50,350 nucleotides of DNA from JAVJSD01 sp040219575 (GCA_040219575.1 JAVJSD010000066.1:1-50350), one strand, 5' to 3'. Counted from the stretch's first letter, positions 23,739 to 32,290 are shown. Made by a program: numbers and translations. Notes: generated from the sequence alone by a model not told the origin.

Positions 23739-26700
23739 ATGACTAAATCCGGGTCTTTCGTTCAAGACGAATTCTTCGACAGCCTGCTCAGCGATTTTCT
23801 CGACGAGTCGTCGCAATTGCTGGACCGGCTGAACGAGAACTTGCTGGAGCTCGATGAGTGGGTGACGGTCAATCAGGGGCAGGCGCGCTGCGACTTGGAC
23901 TTGCTGAACGACATGTTTCGTTCGGCGCACAGCGTCAAGGGTTTGTCGGCGATGCTCGGCCTGAGCAGCGTCAACAGCCTGACGCATAAGATCGAGAACG
24001 TCTTCGACGCCGCCCGCAAAGACGAGTTGAGGCTCGACGGCCATGCCGTGGAGGTCGTGTTCCAATCGATCGATCTGCTGGTCGCCATGATCCAGCAACT
24101 CAAGGAGACGGGGACCGACGAGATGCAGGCCGACCACGTCAACGACTTGATCCAGACCTTGCTGGAAGGGGCGGGATGCGCGCGGCAGGCGTCGTCCCAG
24201 GCGGAAGCCGAAGCGGCTTTGACGGCGATTGACGCCGTCGCCCAACAACCTAGCCAGGCGGCGGCCTCTCCGGCCAGCCCAACCCGGGAACCGGTGGAGA
24301 ACCTTTCGACCATGCCACGGATCGACTACTTCGCGGACATCGCCGATGAAGGCGAGGTGCCGGCGAAATACCTTACGATCTTCATCGACGAGACGTTCGA
24401 GGCGCTCGATTCGCTGGCCGAGACGCTGGTCAGCGGGGAGAGCGAAGGCGGCGCGTCGACCGAAACGCTGCTGATCACCTCGCATCGCGTCAAAGGTTCG
24501 GCGGCCTCGGTAGGATTGAACCGCCCGGCCAAACTGGCCCATTTGATGGAAGACATCCTCCACGAATTGCGGGAGTCGGGCCGCTCGCTGACGTCGGAAA
24601 TGACCGATGCGATGCTCGGTTGCACCGACGCCCTGCGGCAGTATGTCGATGGACTTCGCGGCGGATCGCCGGAGTCGGGGACGTTCAACGACCTCGCCCA
24701 CGCCCTGCTCGACGCCAAGGCCCGGGCGAACGGGGTTTCCGCGGCGGGCGGCGAATCGACGACCGACGTCGATCCTCCGGCGCTCGCCGAGGAGGTGAGG
24801 GGCCTGTCGCCGGACGTCGGAGAATCGCCCCCGTCGGAAGCGGACGCTCTCTCATCGGCATGGGACGCCCTCGCGTCGCAGCCCTCCGGTGATATCGTCG
24901 CCTTGGCCCGTGAGAAGGCGCTTCACAACGGCCCCGCGGTGGTGGGCCGCGTGCTGTTCGAACCGAACTTGCCGCTGGTCGGCTTGAAGGCCCGGCTGGT
25001 CTACGAGAAGCTGCAACACGTCGATGAAGTGTTCTGGTGCGAACCTCCCGCGGACCAACTCGAGGAGTTGGACCAGATTCCCTCGCTGACCTTCGCGCTG
25101 GCCGGCGACCACGATGGGGCGTCGCTTCGCGGCCGCCTATCCGTGGCCGGCGTCGCCTCGATCGAGTTGACGTCCTTGTCGAACTTCGATCCACCACAAG
25201 AGACCGAGCGCCGTCCGGAGGCGCCGAGCGCGCGCCGCGAGGACGACGCGCCCGGCGAGGACGTCGCCATGCAGAACGACTCCGCCGGCCGCGCCGCGCC
25301 GGTCAACACACGATCGCCGGCCTCCGATGCGAAGCCACCGGCGCCCAAGGCCGCCGACATCGACTCCGTCGTAGCGACGCCCGTGGGCGGCGGGTCTTCG
25401 CGACCGGCGGAGGCTGCGTCTCGCCGTAGCCGCACCACGGACACGACCGGCGTCAGCAAGCCGAACGAAACGCTGCGCGTCGATATTGAACGCCTCGATC
25501 AGTTGATGAACCTGGCCGGCCAGTTGGTCATCAACAAGGCCCGATTCACGCAAATCGGCGACGGCTTCAAAGGCGCCATGCCGAGCAAGCAAACGCCGCA
25601 ATTGCTCGCCAATGCGGCGGGGGTCGCGGCCAAGATTCTGGAGGAGATGGAGCGGACCAGCGGCGGTCAGCGGGGTGAGCTCGATCACGACGCGATGCGT
25701 TCGCAAGTCCGTCGTCTGCACGCCGACCTGGAGATCGTCCTGCGTGAGATCGGCCAGCTCTCGCAGATGCGCGGCCGCGTGACCGACCTGTTCGAAGCGG
25801 TGCATCAGTTGGACCGCGTCGCCGACGGCATTCAACAGAGCGTGATGGACACGCGGATGGTGCCCATCGGACCCTTGTTCGGCCGCTTCAAGCGCGTCGT
25901 CCGCGACATCACCCGCGGCAACGGCAAAGACATTCGGCTGACGATTCGCGGCGAGAAGACCGAGCTCGACAAGCGGATGATCGACGAACTGGGAGATCCG
26001 CTGATCCACATGGTCCGCAACTCCGCCGATCACGGTGTGGAGTCGCCTCAGCAGCGGGCGGACAAAGGCAAGCCGCCGCAGGGCGAGATCGTTCTCGACG
26101 CGTTCCATCGCGGCAACAGCATCTACATTCAGGTCAAGGACGACGGCAAGGGGCTCGACCGCGAACGCATCCTGGCCAAGGCGCTCGACAAGCAGATCAT
26201 CACGCCGGCCGACGCCGAGAAACTGACGCCTCACCAGGTCAACCAGTTGATCTGGGAGCCCGGCTTCAGCACCGCCGAAACCGTCACCGAGATCTCCGGA
26301 CGCGGGATGGGAATGGACATCGTGCGGAGCAAGATCGAAGACCTCAACGGCGCCGTCGAAGTCGAAAGCGAGCTTGGAGTCGGCACGACGTTCACCATCA
26401 AGCTGCCGCTCACGCTGGCCATTCTTCCCAGTCTGATGGCGGAGATCGACGGCGACGTGTACGCCTTGCCGATCGAATCGGTCGTCGAGATCGTCAGCAT
26501 TCCCACGCGCGAACTGTCCACCGTGCACGGCCTGGCCACGGCCACCATCCGCGGCCGGATTGTGTCGGTGGTCGATCTGAATCAGGTCTTCACCTGGCAT
26601 CCCGACGCGTCGCGGCGCTCGACCCGCGCCACCGAACCGGCCGATAGCACGATTGTGGTGATCGGCCAGGAGGGAAAGGAACTGGGAATGCTCGTCCACG

Positions 26701-26870
26701 CCCTGTTGGGCGAGGAGGACGTCGTGATCAAGTCGCTGGCGGAGAACTATCGCAACGTGCCCGGAATCGCCGGCGCCAGCATTCTTGGCGACGGTCGGGT
26801 GTCCTTGATTCTGGATGTCAACGCGCTGATTGAAATGTCGTCCAACGCGGCCGCCGCCGCCCCCGTATAG
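23739..26870 (+). CDS. cheA: Chemotaxis histidine kinase CheA with two HPt domains
   Basis: A 1043-residue kinase. HPt-1 spans about 10-140 with His64 in RSAHSVKGLSAMLGL. HPt-2 spans about 200-310 with His249 in SHRVKGSAASVGL. Residues about 375-480 form a P2-like module (DIVALAREKALHNGPAVVGRVLFEP). An Ala/Pro-rich linker precedes the P3 dimerisation helices (about 580-700). The ATPase domain has HMVRNSADHGVE, DDGKGLDRERI and GRGMGMDIVRSKIEDLNG. A C-terminal CheW-like domain follows (MAEIDGDVYALPIESVVEIVSI). All catalytic boxes look intact. It is longer than E. coli CheA (654 residues) because of the extra HPt and linkers. It phosphorylates CheY proteins; the second HPt may serve the second CheY or phosphate buffering, which is inference. 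Confidence 0.95.
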   Translation: MTKSGSFVQDEFFDSLLSDFLDESSQLLDRLNENLLELDEWVTVNQGQARCDLDLLNDMFRSAHSVKGLSAMLGLSSVNSLTHKIENVFDAARKDELRLDGHAVEVVFQSIDLLVAMIQQLKETGTDEMQADHVNDLIQTLLEGAGCARQASSQAEAEAALTAIDAVAQQPSQAAASPASPTREPVENLSTMPRIDYFADIADEGEVPAKYLTIFIDETFEALDSLAETLVSGESEGGASTETLLITSHRVKGSAASVGLNRPAKLAHLMEDILHELRESGRSLTSEMTDAMLGCTDALRQYVDGLRGGSPESGTFNDLAHALLDAKARANGVSAAGGESTTDVDPPALAEEVRGLSPDVGESPPSEADALSSAWDALASQPSGDIVALAREKALHNGPAVVGRVLFEPNLPLVGLKARLVYEKLQHVDEVFWCEPPADQLEELDQIPSLTFALAGDHDGASLRGRLSVAGVASIELTSLSNFDPPQETERRPEAPSARREDDAPGEDVAMQNDSAGRAAPVNTRSPASDAKPPAPKAADIDSVVATPVGGGSSRPAEAASRRSRTTDTTGVSKPNETLRVDIERLDQLMNLAGQLVINKARFTQIGDGFKGAMPSKQTPQLLANAAGVAAKILEEMERTSGGQRGELDHDAMRSQVRRLHADLEIVLREIGQLSQMRGRVTDLFEAVHQLDRVADGIQQSVMDTRMVPIGPLFGRFKRVVRDITRGNGKDIRLTIRGEKTELDKRMIDELGDPLIHMVRNSADHGVESPQQRADKGKPPQGEIVLDAFHRGNSIYIQVKDDGKGLDRERILAKALDKQIITPADAEKLTPHQVNQLIWEPGFSTAETVTEISGRGMGMDIVRSKIEDLNGAVEVESELGVGTTFTIKLPLTLAILPSLMAEIDGDVYALPIESVVEIVSIPTRELSTVHGLATATIRGRIVSVVDLNQVFTWHPDASRRSTRATEPADSTIVVIGQEGKELGMLVHALLGEEDVVIKSLAENYRNVPGIAGASILGDGRVSLILDVNALIEMSSNAAAAAPV

Positions 26871-26882
26871 GAGTTTGAATCC

Positions 26883-27497
26883 ATGCCGCAGACGCAATCA
26901 CTGGATCATCCGCAACTCCAGGTGCTGCACCAATTGTTCAGCTCGGCCACGCACGACGCCTCGTCGGCCATGTGCCGCTGGACCAGCGGACTGATCACGC
27001 TCACGCTCGATGAAGTCCGCGAAATTCCGCTGGAGGACGCCTGCACACTGGTCGAGAACGACGGTGATCTGCTGACCATGGTGGTGCTCACGCTGGCGGG
27101 CGAAGTGGGCGGCACCATGATCCTCACCTTCGACGACGTCAACGGCCGGCAACTGGCCGCCACGTTGCTGTCTCGCAACGTCGGCGATTCGCCCGAGTGG
27201 AGCGATCTGGAAAAATCGGCGCTGTGCGAGACGGGCAACATTCTCGGTTGCGCGTACATGAACGCCTTGACGCGCCTGATCGACGCCGACCTGGTGCCGT
27301 CGCCGCCGTATTTCCTGCAGGACTACGGCGCCAGCGTGCTCGAGCAGGCCCTGATGGAGCAAGCCGCCACCTGCGATCAGGTGTTGATCTGCCGTACCGG
27401 ATTTCACCGCGAGGGGCGTGAGTTGAACTGGAACGTGTTCTTCGTTCCCACCGTCGGGTTGCGCAACGCCATGAACGCCGCCCTGGGCGGCGCCTGA
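26883..27497 (+). CDS. cheC: CheC-family CheY-P phosphatase
   Basis: A 204-residue protein of the CheC/CheX/FliY group, which dephosphorylates CheY-P. One active-site helix is clear: WSDLEKSALCETGNILGCAYMNAL, with the conserved E and N pair. The first pseudo-repeat is more degenerate (ATHDASSAMCRWTSGLITLTLDEV). Hence it probably has one functional phosphatase site. LAGEVGGTMILTFD and LICRTGFHREGRELNWNVFFVPT give the flanking beta strands. It starts 12 bases after the cheA stop (GGAG just upstream) and is followed by cheD, its known regulatory partner in other bacteria. Confidence 0.85.
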   Translation: MPQTQSLDHPQLQVLHQLFSSATHDASSAMCRWTSGLITLTLDEVREIPLEDACTLVENDGDLLTMVVLTLAGEVGGTMILTFDDVNGRQLAATLLSRNVGDSPEWSDLEKSALCETGNILGCAYMNALTRLIDADLVPSPPYFLQDYGASVLEQALMEQAATCDQVLICRTGFHREGRELNWNVFFVPTVGLRNAMNAALGGA

Positions 27498-27549
27498 ACG
27501 AATTCCCACTTCGCGAACTCCCCCACGCAATGCAACGGAACACAAGCAG

Positions 27550-28044
27550 ATGTCATCAATTGCGACAAATGACAAGCGAGTTCGGTCGACCGTCGGAATG
27601 GGACAGATCATGCTCGCTTGCGCCGGAGAGAAGTTGAGCTCCGTGCTGGGGTCGTGCGTGGGCGTCGTCCTCTATCATCCTCGTATGCGGCTGGCCGCCT
27701 TGGCGCACGTCGTGTTGCCCGATTCGGTCGGCCGCAGCGGTCAGCCGGGGAAGTTCGCCGACAAGGCGATTCCCGAGATGCTCCGCATGCTCGCCGCCGA
27801 GGGAGCGAACGCCTCCGGATTGATCGCCAAGATCGCCGGCGGCGCCAATATGTTCGGCACGGCCGCGGGACCGATGCAGATCGGCGAGGGAAACGCGGAG
27901 GCGGTCAAGAAGCTGCTCCGCGATCACCGTCTGCGATTGGAGAGTGAACACCTGGGCGGCAGCAAGGGACGTCGCGTCACCTTCGACTGCGACACCGGCA
28001 TGATGACGATCGAGATCGTCGGCAGCGAGAACGCCACCATCTAG
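27550..28044 (+). CDS. cheD: Chemoreceptor glutamine deamidase CheD
   Basis: A 164-residue CheD that converts receptor glutamines to glutamates and in other species binds CheC. The catalytic Cys36 is in LGSCVGVVLYHP and His53 in LAHVVLPDS. AKIAGGANMF is the usual glycine-rich segment. By spacing, the third catalytic position (Thr in Thermotoga CheD) appears as Ser30 here; this alignment is by eye. The downstream cheY starts 18 bases after the stop, consistent with one operon. Confidence 0.93.
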   Translation: MSSIATNDKRVRSTVGMGQIMLACAGEKLSSVLGSCVGVVLYHPRMRLAALAHVVLPDSVGRSGQPGKFADKAIPEMLRMLAAEGANASGLIAKIAGGANMFGTAAGPMQIGEGNAEAVKKLLRDHRLRLESEHLGGSKGRRVTFDCDTGMMTIEIVGSENATI

Positions 28045-28062
28045 CAACAGAGGACGCTTTCC

Positions 28063-28425
28063 ATGACCAAGACTCTACTGGTCGCCGACGACGCCATGAT
28101 CATTCGCGAGCTGATCAAGGACGCCGCCGCCGAAGCGGGTTGGCGGGTGCTCGGCGAGGCCGCCAACGGCCGACAGGCCTACGAGCAGTATCGCCAGCTG
28201 CGTCCGGACGTCGTCACGCTCGACATGGTGATGCCGGAGTTCGACGGACTGTTCGCCCTCAAGCACATACTGGACGAAGATCCCGACGCGCGCGTGGTCG
28301 TGGTCAGCGCGCTCGATCAGAAACAGGTGCTGACCGACGCCTTCAAACTCGGCGCCGCCGACTTTCTGGTCAAGCCGTTCCAATCCGCATCGTTGATGGA
28401 AACGCTGAATAAGGTCGCGCGCTAA
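28063..28425 (+). CDS. cheY: Second CheY-type response regulator
   Basis: A 120-residue single receiver, with Asp9-Asp10, phosphoacceptor Asp54 (VVTLDMVMPE), Ser in VVVVSALDQ in place of Thr, and Lys105 (VKPF). It differs clearly from the CheY at 19123, and its GEAANGRQAYEQYRQLRPDVV style is nearer to the CheY proteins of Thermotoga and Bacillus operons. As last gene of the cheR-A-C-D run it is probably the direct CheA and CheC target. No output domain is present. Confidence 0.92.
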   Translation: MTKTLLVADDAMIIRELIKDAAAEAGWRVLGEAANGRQAYEQYRQLRPDVVTLDMVMPEFDGLFALKHILDEDPDARVVVVSALDQKQVLTDAFKLGAADFLVKPFQSASLMETLNKVAR

Positions 28426-28523
28426 AGTCCGCCCAGCTCGCCACGCGATAAGTCGACAAGCCCGGATTGCCGCGCCGTGGCGGCAAGCGAGGCGGCCAGC
28501 GGCTTCTCCAGGCGGACAATGTC

Positions 28524-30086
28524 ATGGTCTTCACCACGATCAAGCGACTCGCCGGCTACGCCGACATGGCGCGCTGCGCCGCCGCGCTTCACCGCTCCGA
28601 TCCGAGCGACGATCAGCAGCATGTCCGCCGTCAGGTGCGGCGGCACCTGGCGCAGCGGATGGGGCGACTGCGTGGGCTGCCGCAGAAGCTGGGACAGATG
28701 CTGAGCTTCTCGGCCGACGAGGAGGCGTCGGCCGATTTCGCCGAGTTGCGGGAAGCGGCGGAGCCGTTGCCGCTGGAGAGCGTGCGGCCCGTGTTGGAGT
28801 CGGCCTGGCGCCGTCCGCTGGCGGACGTGCTGGCCGATATCGATCCCCACGCCCACGCGGCTTCGCTCGGTCAGGTGCACCGCGCGATCACCGGCGCGGG
28901 CCGCGAGGTCGCCGTCAAGGTGCAGTATCCCGGCATCCGCCAAAGCATCGACGCCGATCTGGGAATGCTCGGCTGGTTGAGCCTGCCGGTCGGCAACCTG
29001 CGGCGCGGCTTCGATCTCTCCGCCTACCGGCAAGTGGTCCTCAGCGACATCGACCGCGAGCTCGACTATCGCCTGGAGGCCGCCACGCAGCGTGAGTTTG
29101 GGCGCTGGGCCGAGGAAGACGCGTTTCTCGTCGTTCCCGGCGTCGTCGACGACTTGAGCACGGAAAACGTTCTGGTCAGCGATTGGGAGGACGGGGAGTC
29201 GTTCGACGACGTGCTGCAATGGGATGCGAGTCTGCGACGGAAGTTGGCGCGGGGCATGCTGCGATGGTTTCTGGAAGGAATGCTGGATCACGGCTTGATG
29301 CACGCCGACCTGCATCCGGGCAACGTGCGTTTTCGCACCAACGGGACCGACGTGCAGATGCTGCTGTACGACTTCGGCTGCGTCTTTCGACCGACCGAGC
29401 AACAGCGACTTTCCTTGCTGCGGCTGATTCGCGCCACGGTGCAGCGAGACGAATCGCCCTGGCCGCTGCTTCTGCATCTCGGTTTTCGCCGCGAGTACCT
29501 CGAACCGCTGGCGGCCAAATTGCCGGCGCTGTGCCGCTTGCTGTTCGAGCCGTTCACCGCCGAGTATCCCTACGACGCCGCGCAGTGGCGGCTGGGGCCG
29601 CGCGTGGCCGACGTGCTCGGCGACGACCGCTGGAACTTCCGCATCGCGGGACCGCCCGAGATGATCCTCCTGCTGCGGGCCTTCCACGGCCTGCAATACT
29701 ACCTGGCGAGACTCGACGCGCCGGTGTTCTGGAGCCGCGAGATCGCACCGTACTTCAACCGCTACGCGGTGGAAATGCAGCGACTTGAGCTCGATGCGGG
29801 CGAGGCGGCCGGCTCGGAGTATCAGGCCTGCGATTTCTCCACCATCGCCAGGTATCTCAAGATCCGCGTCACGGAAAACGGCCGGGTGAAGGTCGAACTG
29901 ACGTCGTACGCCTCCGGCATCGACGATCTCGACGAGTTGCTCGACGAAGACCTCCGCCAGAGGATCGCCGCCCAGGCGATCGATCTGCCGTCGATCGTCC
30001 GCGACGTCCGCCGCCGCGGCTACACGCCGGGGGCGGTGTTTGCGCTCACCGAAGGAGAGAAGCGGGTGGAGGTGTGGCTGGAGTGA
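28524..30086 (+). CDS. ABC1/UbiB/COQ8-family atypical kinase
   Basis: A 520-residue protein of the ABC1 family, which in other organisms supports ubiquinone or other isoprenoid-lipid metabolism. The diagnostic KxGQ region is LPQKLGQMLSF. ASLGQVHRA replaces a standard glycine-rich loop, AVKVQYPGI carries the ATP Lys, MHADLHPGNVRF is the catalytic loop and YDFGC the metal-binding DFG. The C-terminal 90 residues (YLKIRVTENGRVKVELTSYASGIDDLDELLDEDL) are an extra, acidic domain not usual in short family members. ATG 28524 is preferred; the frame is open from 28467. No membrane helix was evident. It follows cheY by 98 bases but is probably unrelated to chemotaxis. Confidence 0.88.
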   Translation: MVFTTIKRLAGYADMARCAAALHRSDPSDDQQHVRRQVRRHLAQRMGRLRGLPQKLGQMLSFSADEEASADFAELREAAEPLPLESVRPVLESAWRRPLADVLADIDPHAHAASLGQVHRAITGAGREVAVKVQYPGIRQSIDADLGMLGWLSLPVGNLRRGFDLSAYRQVVLSDIDRELDYRLEAATQREFGRWAEEDAFLVVPGVVDDLSTENVLVSDWEDGESFDDVLQWDASLRRKLARGMLRWFLEGMLDHGLMHADLHPGNVRFRTNGTDVQMLLYDFGCVFRPTEQQRLSLLRLIRATVQRDESPWPLLLHLGFRREYLEPLAAKLPALCRLLFEPFTAEYPYDAAQWRLGPRVADVLGDDRWNFRIAGPPEMILLLRAFHGLQYYLARLDAPVFWSREIAPYFNRYAVEMQRLELDAGEAAGSEYQACDFSTIARYLKIRVTENGRVKVELTSYASGIDDLDELLDEDLRQRIAAQAIDLPSIVRDVRRRGYTPGAVFALTEGEKRVEVWLE

Positions 30087-30295
30087 CTGGCTGCTGGCAC
30101 GCAATCCCTTGACGCGTTTCGAGCCGATACTGCCAGTAAAACGGGCGTTTACGTTCCGGCGCGGTCACCCATCGCCACCCTGATGCAGCCGCAAAAACCA
30201 TCAACGGACCAACTCCTCTTGAGGGCGCGTGTGACCGAACGCACAGGACCGATGCAACTCACCCGGCGGCGTTTCCCCGCGTTTCCCCTCACTTA
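30087..30295. other. Gap ending in the target site of the inserted element
   Basis: No gene is seen in these 209 bases. The last eight bases, CTCACTTA (30288-30295), nearly repeat CTCATTTA at 32291-32298 and are read as the left target-site copy of the element that starts at 30296. Confidence 0.55.
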
Positions 30296-30310
30296 GGTAC
30301 TGTCCCGCTA
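30296..30310 (+). repeat. Left terminal inverted repeat
   Basis: GGTACTGTCCCGCTA, perfect inverted match to 32276-32290. Confidence 0.8.
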
Positions 30311-30370
30311 GAACAACACGCGGGGCGCTGCCAAGGCGCGGGCCGCTCTCCAATCGCACGGAGATTACGA

Positions 30371-30826
30371 CTAGGCCCCCTTTGTTCCCTTCGGGTTCGC
30401 GCCAAAGGCGGTATCAATTCCAACCAAGGCCGTAGGGTCTGCCAGGAAGACCAGAGCTGATGTTTCGATTCGCTTGAGGTAATGCCTAAGAACCTTCGAC
30501 TCAACGTTTTGGGGGGATAAGTAATCGTCAAACGAATCGCAACTGGTGAGATATCGCGCGTTGTCGGCAGTCATTTGAAGCGGTTTATAGTGGCTATAGA
30601 TGTGCGAATAAGCCTTCGCCCCCTTCAGGGCAGATTCCCTGCCACCATGAGTACTGGTGTGCAGAATCTGCTTGTTGTTAAAGAACGCAGCCTCGATGAC
30701 GTGGAGGGCCTTATAGAAGGCCGCAGCTACGATCCACGGCGAGTGGGTGGCCGTGTCCTTCAGGAGATAGGCGATAGTTTTTTGTGTTCTATTGGCGTGC
30801 GCGATATGCTCAGCCTCAGTCGCCAT
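30371..30826 (-). CDS. HEPN-like helical protein
   Basis: A 151-residue all-helical protein resembling HEPN-type domains. The features are HIAHANRTQKTIAYLL at the start, WIVAAAFYKALHVIEAAFF as the core helix, a following HGGRESALK, then YKPLQMTADNARYL and a C-terminal VLRHYLKRIE helix. HEPN proteins include RNases in toxin-antitoxin and anti-phage systems. The catalytic R-x4-6-H motif is not evident, so RNase activity cannot be claimed. ATG 30826 overlaps the end of the upstream gene by 11 bases; ATG 30838 is an alternative. Codon use and base content are AT-richer than the chromosome, a sign of transfer. It forms a two-gene unit with the gene at 30816-31274 inside the mobile element. Confidence 0.6.
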   Translation of the reverse strand: MATEAEHIAHANRTQKTIAYLLKDTATHSPWIVAAAFYKALHVIEAAFFNNKQILHTSTHGGRESALKGAKAYSHIYSHYKPLQMTADNARYLTSCDSFDDYLSPQNVESKVLRHYLKRIETSALVFLADPTALVGIDTAFGANPKGTKGA

Positions 30827-31274
30827 TAGGGGCCTCAAATTGAATAATCATGTCCTTCGACAGAAAAGAGGCGATGGCCTCTTCTGGAGAATTCGGGACC
30901 GCATGCACAGAAAGCGTGATCAGCGCAAAATCGCTGTCACCAGAAATCTCCAGGTCAAGAGATGTTAATTCATCCGCAAGACGCTCATCAAAAATATCTG
31001 ACTTCTGTACCACCAAAAACAGAAGTCCGGAGTCGCGCGTGGTGAGATACGCAGAATCCGCAGACTCCAGGTGCTCAATGAACCAATCCCCCAGGCGATC
31101 GCGCAGCATGTGGAATTGATCCACGAACTCAATCTGATTAGCGAATGCACGACATGCTGCAACAGCCATCTGGATTGGCATGCGCATAATGTGCTTGTCT
31201 GGAGCGACCACTTGAATTTGGTCGTTGATTCGCTCGAACTTGAGTTCGACGATGTTCTTCTCGGTGGCGGTCAT
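30816..31274 (-). CDS. Unknown partner protein of the HEPN-like gene
   Basis: A 152-residue acidic, soluble protein with an N-terminal beta-rich part (VELKFERINDQIQVVAPDKHIMRMPIQMAVAACRAF), a helical middle (FVDQFHMLRDRLGDWFIEHL) and a strand-rich end (LLFLVVQKSDIFDERLADEL, FALITLSVHAVP). I do not recognise the family. AAGGA lies four bases before ATG 31274, close but usable. It overlaps the next gene, so the two are translationally coupled, as in many toxin-antitoxin or defence pairs. A GTGCTAGCAC palindrome sits 17 bases upstream of the start and could be an operator. Function is unknown. Confidence 0.6.
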   Translation of the reverse strand: MTATEKNIVELKFERINDQIQVVAPDKHIMRMPIQMAVAACRAFANQIEFVDQFHMLRDRLGDWFIEHLESADSAYLTTRDSGLLFLVVQKSDIFDERLADELTSLDLEISGDSDFALITLSVHAVPNSPEEAIASFLSKDMIIQFEAPNGD

Positions 31275-31697
31275 GTGTTCCTTAGGTTATGTGCTAGCAC
31301 GAAAATAGCCGTCACGTGATGCCGAGACGGCTGTCGTTGGTTCCATTGGTTCCGTCGCTGCCATTCGCCGTCCATCCCTGTTTGGCATATCCTTGCCTTC
31401 GGCGAAAAAGACCCATGAGTATAATCGTCAGGACAACCGGACTTCAATACCGCTTGGGGTTTCTCACGTCAATTATAGCTTCCCTCCTGAGAATTGCAAT
31501 GGCGCAACCTACTGCGCCAACACGGTTTACGGCGAGTAGCTATCAGTGCAGTGCTATCGCGCTATCTCTTTCCACTGGAAGGACTTCTGTTCACTAATGC
31601 TAGCAAGTGTACACCACCGCTGCACCCCGGAGTGGGGGTACAGTGTCAACCAAATGACGATGAATAGACCGTAATTGACACCAAATGAAAACTGTCG
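31275..31697. other. Noncoding segment inside the mobile element
   Basis: These 423 AT-richer bases hold no supported gene. They contain the GTGCTAGCAC palindrome, a hairpin TGGCGCA-N6-TGCGCCA at 31500-31519, and two similar ACCAAATGA stretches near 31652 and 31680. Its length would allow a small RNA, but none is recognisable. Confidence 0.45.
31291..31300. promoter_or_regulatory. Palindrome near the start of the HEPN-like operon
   Basis: GTGCTAGCAC is a perfect 10-base palindrome just upstream of the operon start. A near copy, ATGCTAGCAA, is at 31597-31606, directly followed by another palindrome, GTGTACAC (31607-31614). Autoregulation is possible. Confidence 0.35.
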
Positions 31698-32252
31698 TCA
31701 GATCATCCGCCACTTCCCGCCCTCGGCCACAAACTGCTCCCCGTCGCGCACCGCCAGCCCAACCTGGTTCCGCAGCGCCATCTTGCCCATCGTCGTCTCG
31801 TACCCCTGCTCCAGCATCGCCACGGCGATTTCCGTCTGCGTCATGCTGCGATCCCCCAGCACGGCCGCAATCACCTCGGGTAGCTCCATATCCTCGAACG
31901 GCAGCGGTTCCGTCTTGCAGTTCTTGTGGGCGTAGACGGCTTGCTCCAGCCCGTGGGATTTCTTCAGGCGACGCACCAGCCCCTTGGCTCGCAACCGGGA
32001 AAGGCGGTAGTCAATGGACCGCTTGCGCCAAACACGGTCGGGGTCCTCCAGGCCAGCGAGGATGTCCTGCGTGGTGAAGGGGCGGTCGGTGGGAATCACC
32101 GCGTTGACGCTGGAGGCGAGCGTCTTGTGGTCGGACGGTTCCAGGCCAAGGATGTCCTGCTCCAACTTGGCGATCTGCGCCAGCGTGCGGTCGTGTTCGT
32201 GTCGGGGCCTTATTGATGGCCGCGTTGATTGCGGCCTCGCGCGCGGGGTCAA
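31698..32252 (-). CDS. Winged-helix protein, 5' end damaged or misread
   Basis: About 184 residues from a TTG at 32252. Two winged-helix-like parts are visible: FTTQDILAGLEDPDRVWRKRSIDYRLSRLRAKGLVRRLKK, and MTQTEIAVAMLEQGYETTMGKMALRNQVGLAVRDGEQFVAEGGKWRMI. Between them is an acidic segment. A DNA-binding role is plausible. The first 20 residues look unnatural. The neighbouring frame over the same bases reads like protein (LDPAREAAINAAI) and joins the good frame around 32210, which suggests a one-base shift. That frame meets a stop at the inverted repeat and has no ATG. The gene is either truncated by the element end plus a frameshift, or starts inside. GC content is high, unlike the HEPN-like pair. 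Confidence 0.5.
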   Translation of the reverse strand: MTPRARPQSTRPSIRPRHEHDRTLAQIAKLEQDILGLEPSDHKTLASSVNAVIPTDRPFTTQDILAGLEDPDRVWRKRSIDYRLSRLRAKGLVRRLKKSHGLEQAVYAHKNCKTEPLPFEDMELPEVIAAVLGDRSMTQTEIAVAMLEQGYETTMGKMALRNQVGLAVRDGEQFVAEGGKWRMI

Positions 32253-32275
32253 GCGTTCGGTGCGGTTTGTGTTTT

Positions 32276-32290
32276 TAGCGGGACAGTACC
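32276..32290 (-). repeat. Right terminal inverted repeat
   Basis: TAGCGGGACAGTACC, reverse complement of 30296-30310, followed by CTCATTTA, the presumed right target copy. Confidence 0.8.

Larger units (their letters stand above)
30296..32290. mobile_element. 1995-bp element with 15-bp terminal inverted repeats, no transposase
   Basis: GGTACTGTCCCGCTA at 30296-30310 is the exact reverse complement of TAGCGGGACAGTACC at 32276-32290. Outside, CTCACTTA and CTCATTTA form an 8-base direct repeat with one mismatch, as expected of a diverged target duplication. The interior is visibly less GC-rich than the chromosome, at least over 30371-31697, and carries three minus-strand genes. None resembles a transposase. 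It fits a mobile insertion cassette moved by a transposase encoded elsewhere. Confidence 0.75.

Noticed and set aside
25137..26897. A 586-codon open frame antisense to cheA
   Set aside because: Shadow of cheA; Arg/His/Gln-rich without motifs.
28524..30086. ABC1 kinase as part of the chemosensory operon
   Set aside because: It follows at 98 bases on the same strand, but the family acts in isoprenoid-lipid metabolism and I know of no link to chemotaxis.
30296..32290. A complete insertion sequence with its own transposase
   Set aside because: None of the three genes inside shows a DDE, HUH or serine/tyrosine recombinase motif.
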